From the NCBI RefSeq assembly GCF_004210375.1, contig NC_134833.1, positions 143,026,127-143,090,126 of the forward strand: DNA of 64,000 nt, read 5' to 3'. The position numbers and the translations under genes were made by a program. Below are positions 60,953-64,000 of the stretch, piece by piece (position 1 is the stretch's first letter; every line of letters begins with the position of its first letter). The stretch is from Tachypleus tridentatus (lineage: Eukaryota > Arthropoda > Merostomata > Xiphosura > Limulidae). The notes below the pieces were generated by a model, which worked only from the letters and a program-made list of their open reading frames with translations, was not told the DNA's origin and did not search any database.

Positions 60953-62728
60953 ATGTCAGCAGTTAAGAAACGAAAATTGATGATGAGGGAAGGTTATTCA
61001 ACAGTGAATGGTGCACAAAATATCTTGTTGTCCCACATAATCAAGGTGTTGTCTGCCTCGTCTGTCAAACTACAATTGCAGTCATGAAAGAGTACAATAT
61101 TAAGCGACATTACGCAACTAAGCACTCCTCCCAGTTTGATGAAATTGTTGGTCAGGCACGAAAGGACAAAATTGAACATTTAAAAACATCCATTGAAAAG
61201 CAACAAGGTGTTTTACCACTTTCAAGAAAAATTCAGAACTGGTGACAAAACTGAGTTTTAAGCTTTGTGAATGTATGGCAGAAAAGGGAAAGCCTTTCAG
61301 TGATGGAGAATTTATTAAAATTGTTTAACAATATTCACAGAATATGCATGTCCAGAGAAAAATATTTGGTGGAGCAAACTAGCCTTTCCCTTTACTGTCT
61401 CACGCAGGACAAAATATCTTTCAGAGGACATCAAAGAAACTTTGAAAGAGAGATTGAATTCGTGTGAAGCTTTCAGTCTGGCTTTGGATGAAAGCACTGA
61501 TATCAATGACACATCCCAACTTGTCATTTTCATCATAGCTGTTACTGCAGGCTTTGATGTTGTCGAAGAGTTTTTAGATATGGCAAGCCTTTCCTCCACA
61601 ACCACAGGACAGGATATTTGTGAACAAGTGCTTAAGGTTGTAGAAAAGTTTGAACTGAATCCTTATAAATTATGTGGTGTTACAACAGATGGTGCTCCTT
61701 CCATGACAGGTAGGACAAATGGATTCACCAAGAAATTTCTTACTGCAATTGGAGCACAAGACGTAGTTGTAAGCCATTGCATTATTCACCAAGAGAGCTT
61801 GTGCACCAAAGTTCTGGATTTTGCAGAAGTCATGAAAAATGTCGTCCAATGCGTAAATTATATTCGAACACGAGGATTAAATCATCGACAATTTAAAACT
61901 TTTTTAGATGAGCTGGACAGTGAGTATTCAGATGTTTTGTACTTCTCTGCTGTACGTTGGCTTAGTAGAGCTGCTACTTTGAAGAGATTCTGGAATCTGC
62001 GAGAGGAGATTAAGTTCTTCATGGAGAGCAAACGTCAGAATGTGGACTTCTTGAGCAATGAGAACTGGCTGAATGACTTAGCATTCCTCACAGACATTAC
62101 ACAGCATCTGTCTGATTTAAACTTAAAACTACAAGGGAAAAGTCAACTTGTGAATAAGTTGTTTGAGCATATTTGTGCTTTTGAGAAGAAATTGGAACTT
62201 TTCCAGGTTCAGTTGAGAAGAGCCATATTGACCCATTTTACATGTCTTGCAACCAGGAAACTGGAATTTCCTAATCTGGATGGAACCAGTGTACGAAAGC
62301 TGCGTGATGAGTTTGCAAACAGATTTCCAGATTTCAGACAAACTGAAATTAGATTGAAATTGTTCGCTCAACCTTTTGATTTGGCAGTGGAAGACAGTCC
62401 TGATGATTGCCAAATGGAACTCATTGAACTGCAGGCTGACATGGACACTGAAAGGAAATTCTCTGAAAACAGTTTGCTAGACTTTTACAAACTCTGTGTA
62501 CGTGAAAAGTTTCCCAATTTGTCCCGTCATGCACAAAGAATTGCCTCCCTTTTTGGTAGCACCTACTGCTGTGAGCAATTTTTCTCCAAAATGAAGCTCA
62601 TCAAAACCAAATGTAGAAGTCAGCCGACTGATGAACATTTGACCAGTCAGTTAAGAGTGGCAACCACTTCTGTCAAAGCTGATATTGACAAGCTCTGCAA
62701 GGACTCTAAATTTCAAGTGTCGCACTAA
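60953..62728 (+). pseudogene. hAT transposase, nearly intact (three 1-bp homopolymer deletions)
   Basis: DDE transposase of the hAT superfamily resembling the transposon part of GTF2IRD2. Near the N-terminus a BED-type zinc finger is visible: CLVC with RHYATKH. Then follow KPFSDGEFIK, the first catalytic aspartate in LALDESTDINDTSQL, GVTTDGAPSMTG, the CIIHQESLC box, AVRWLSRAATLKRFW, and the C-terminal dimerisation segment RIASLFGSTYCCEQFFSKMK. From 61442 to 62728 the frame is fully open (428 codons). Upstream, the frame changes three times, at AAAA 60973-60976, TTTT 61211-61214 and AAAA 61317-61320; at each, one missing base explains the shift. Total length, about 592 residues if read through, fits full-length family members. 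It may be a recently inactivated gene, or an intact one with sequencing errors. Confidence 0.88.
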
Positions 62729-62898
62729 AATGATCACTCATGCAAAAATATAAAATATTATTGCTTGCATTTTGAGAATTTTTTTTAATTTATTGTGCAT
62801 GTACACGAATAAGCTTGTTTTTTAAGTGGCCCCGCTTGATTGATGAAGTTGGTTATATGGCCCACCGACGAAAAATGTTGCACACCCCTACTTTAAAG

Positions 62899-64000
62899 CT
62901 ACGTTTACAGCCACAAGAAACATCACCAGATACTTAAAACAAATAATTGGCATTATATCGGAAGCTGATTTCAAATACAAGCATGGGTGTGAGATTAAGA
63001 TAGCTTCACAGCCGAAAACAAACAAACAAAAAAATCCCAGTGTATAATGAACTTCCAGTTGAAACAGATATAGTGGTCATTACACCACCAAGAAGTTAAA
63101 TACTCAGACAAGGAGTTATTAGTAATAAATATACATCTAAAGACTGGAGCATAGTGGAATCAATTACTCGGACATGTTCTGTGGAATTGATGTGGGAAGG
63201 GTTCTCATGTAAGTGAAGAATAAAAATGGTGTGCATAACTTTATCCAGAATAGACTTAAATCAGGTTGTAATGAAACAAAAGGAACTTATAATGTAAATG
63301 CTGATAAAACTGGAATTCATCGAGGTTACATGGTATGGCTGAGAAGCTCTCATCATATGGAAGAGCAAGCGTAAAAGTTAACTAAGTGTTCAAAGGACAG
63401 GTGATTCAAGCCAAAAATCCAATGTGATCACCTACTGGAAGTGCCCTGGTAAGAGAACAGTCAACTTAGTAGCTTCAGAGAATAATTGGTAACCACAAGC
63501 TCTAGCTACTAAGGAGATAAGATTCTTATCAAGACTACTTCCAGAGGACCATTAATTATGGAGCTGCCAATGGATTTACTCGACCACCTACCCAGGACGA
63601 GGTGTCACACTGTCAAGATTACCAGGACAACTTGGAACAAGACACCGTACCATTTGCTTGTTATAGCCCTTGGAAGAAAAAATTATTAAAAATGCTTGGT
63701 GAATGAGTAGTTAAGTATAGTATTTTATTCTGTAGTATTAAGACTGTGCAAAGACTTTTTCTAAAGCACAATATCAGTGTTGCTATAATTTGTTGCAGCA
63801 AAATTATTTTCTATATAATTTCATAATTAGAGTGTAAATCAGGCATACGATTGAAAATAGAACTATACAGACTATGATAAACTGAAAAGAGTCTTCTGCT
63901 TATATTTCATTTGGACAAGAAAAACAGCCCCTCTCGTGATTATTTATTTCTAAAATAAACTGGTGTACGCGTGGTAGGCTGCTAGCTTTTTTATTTCTAT
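62899..64000. other. Non-coding continuation of the duplicated block
   Basis: Matches 17469-18570; no gene recognised in either copy. Confidence 0.7.

Larger units (their letters stand above)
59856..62890 (+). mobile_element. hAT transposon (GTF2IRD2/Charlie-like), 3,035 bp, with 8-bp target-site duplication
   Basis: The element starts CAGGGGTGTGCAAC and ends GTTGCACACCCCTA, inverted repeats of 14 bp differing only at the outermost base. CTTTAAAG flanks it on both sides (59848-59855 and 62891-62898), the 8-bp duplication expected of hAT elements; the other copy of the block has one CTTTAAAG and no element. Subterminal GGCCCGCGGGCC and GTGGCCCT words are typical of this hAT group. A transposase occupies 60953-62728, preceded by an acceptor-like TTGATTTCAG, which suggests a 5' untranslated intron. 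A pogo-like MITE is inserted at 60333-60781. Confidence 0.96.
57978..64000. repeat. Duplicated block, copy B (with hAT insertion)
   Basis: Matches 15588-18570 with an offset of about 42,390 before the hAT element and 45,430 after it, and continues beyond the window. A few percent or less of bases differ, for example GTTGATGAT versus GTTGCTGAT at the start, and CAACTTGTCGC versus TAATTTGTTGC near the end. At 58981 this copy keeps TTA where copy A has TGA in the LINE tail frame, so neither copy is uniformly the ancestor. Confidence 0.93.

Overview
This is eukaryotic DNA: AT-rich, with small exons bounded by GT/AG splice sites, long introns and dense interspersed repeats. The coding content (peritrophin-A/CBM14 chitin-binding modules joined to C-type lectin-like domains) points to an arthropod. 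The very abundant tRNA-headed SINE of about 278 bp, together with CR1-like, Tc1-like, pogo/Tigger-like and hAT elements, fits a chelicerate, and from memory of those repeats most likely a horseshoe crab. That assignment is inference, not proof.

Left part (1 to about 24,080), minus strand: one large modular secreted-protein gene read from right to left. Its recognisable exons, in transcript order, are a CBM14 exon (24028-23861, possibly carrying the signal peptide), a degenerate CBM14 exon (17110-16901), a broken CBM14 exon with an in-frame TAG (14290-14118), three intact CBM14 exons (12578-12399, 11094-10915, 10314-10153), two long C-type lectin-like exons (8964-8536, 6356-5979) and three short-loop C-type lectin-like exons (3351-3040, 1632-1315, 344-39). 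Every intact exon starts and ends in phase 1, the classic arrangement for exon shuffling and tandem domain gain. The gene continues past the left edge. Its introns hold a gutted CR1-like LINE (14.8-16.74 kb), a pogo/Tigger remnant (20.45-21.95 kb), SINEs and a fragment of a multicopy gene family.

Middle (24-57.4 kb): no host gene that I can support. It holds two tRNA-derived SINE families, several copies with perfect target-site duplications and one nested inside another; a 1,562-bp Tc1-like transposon with IR/DR-type ends and one homopolymer frameshift (26,026-27,587); a dead jockey-like LINE (37.35-38.88 kb); a 4.3-kb minisatellite of 59-bp units with a 1,413-bp higher-order duplication (41.2-45.5 kb); and a 1-kb minisatellite of 45-bp units (47.4-48.4 kb).

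Right part (57,478-64,000): a 500-N scaffold gap followed by a near-identical second copy of 15,588-18,570, including the degenerate CBM14 exon. The second copy carries a 3,035-bp hAT transposon, absent from the first copy, with a clean 8-bp target-site duplication. Its transposase resembles the GTF2IRD2/Charlie group and is open except for three one-base deletions, all in 4-base homopolymers. A 449-bp pogo-like MITE sits inside it. The two copies are either a recent segmental duplication or two alleles assembled side by side.
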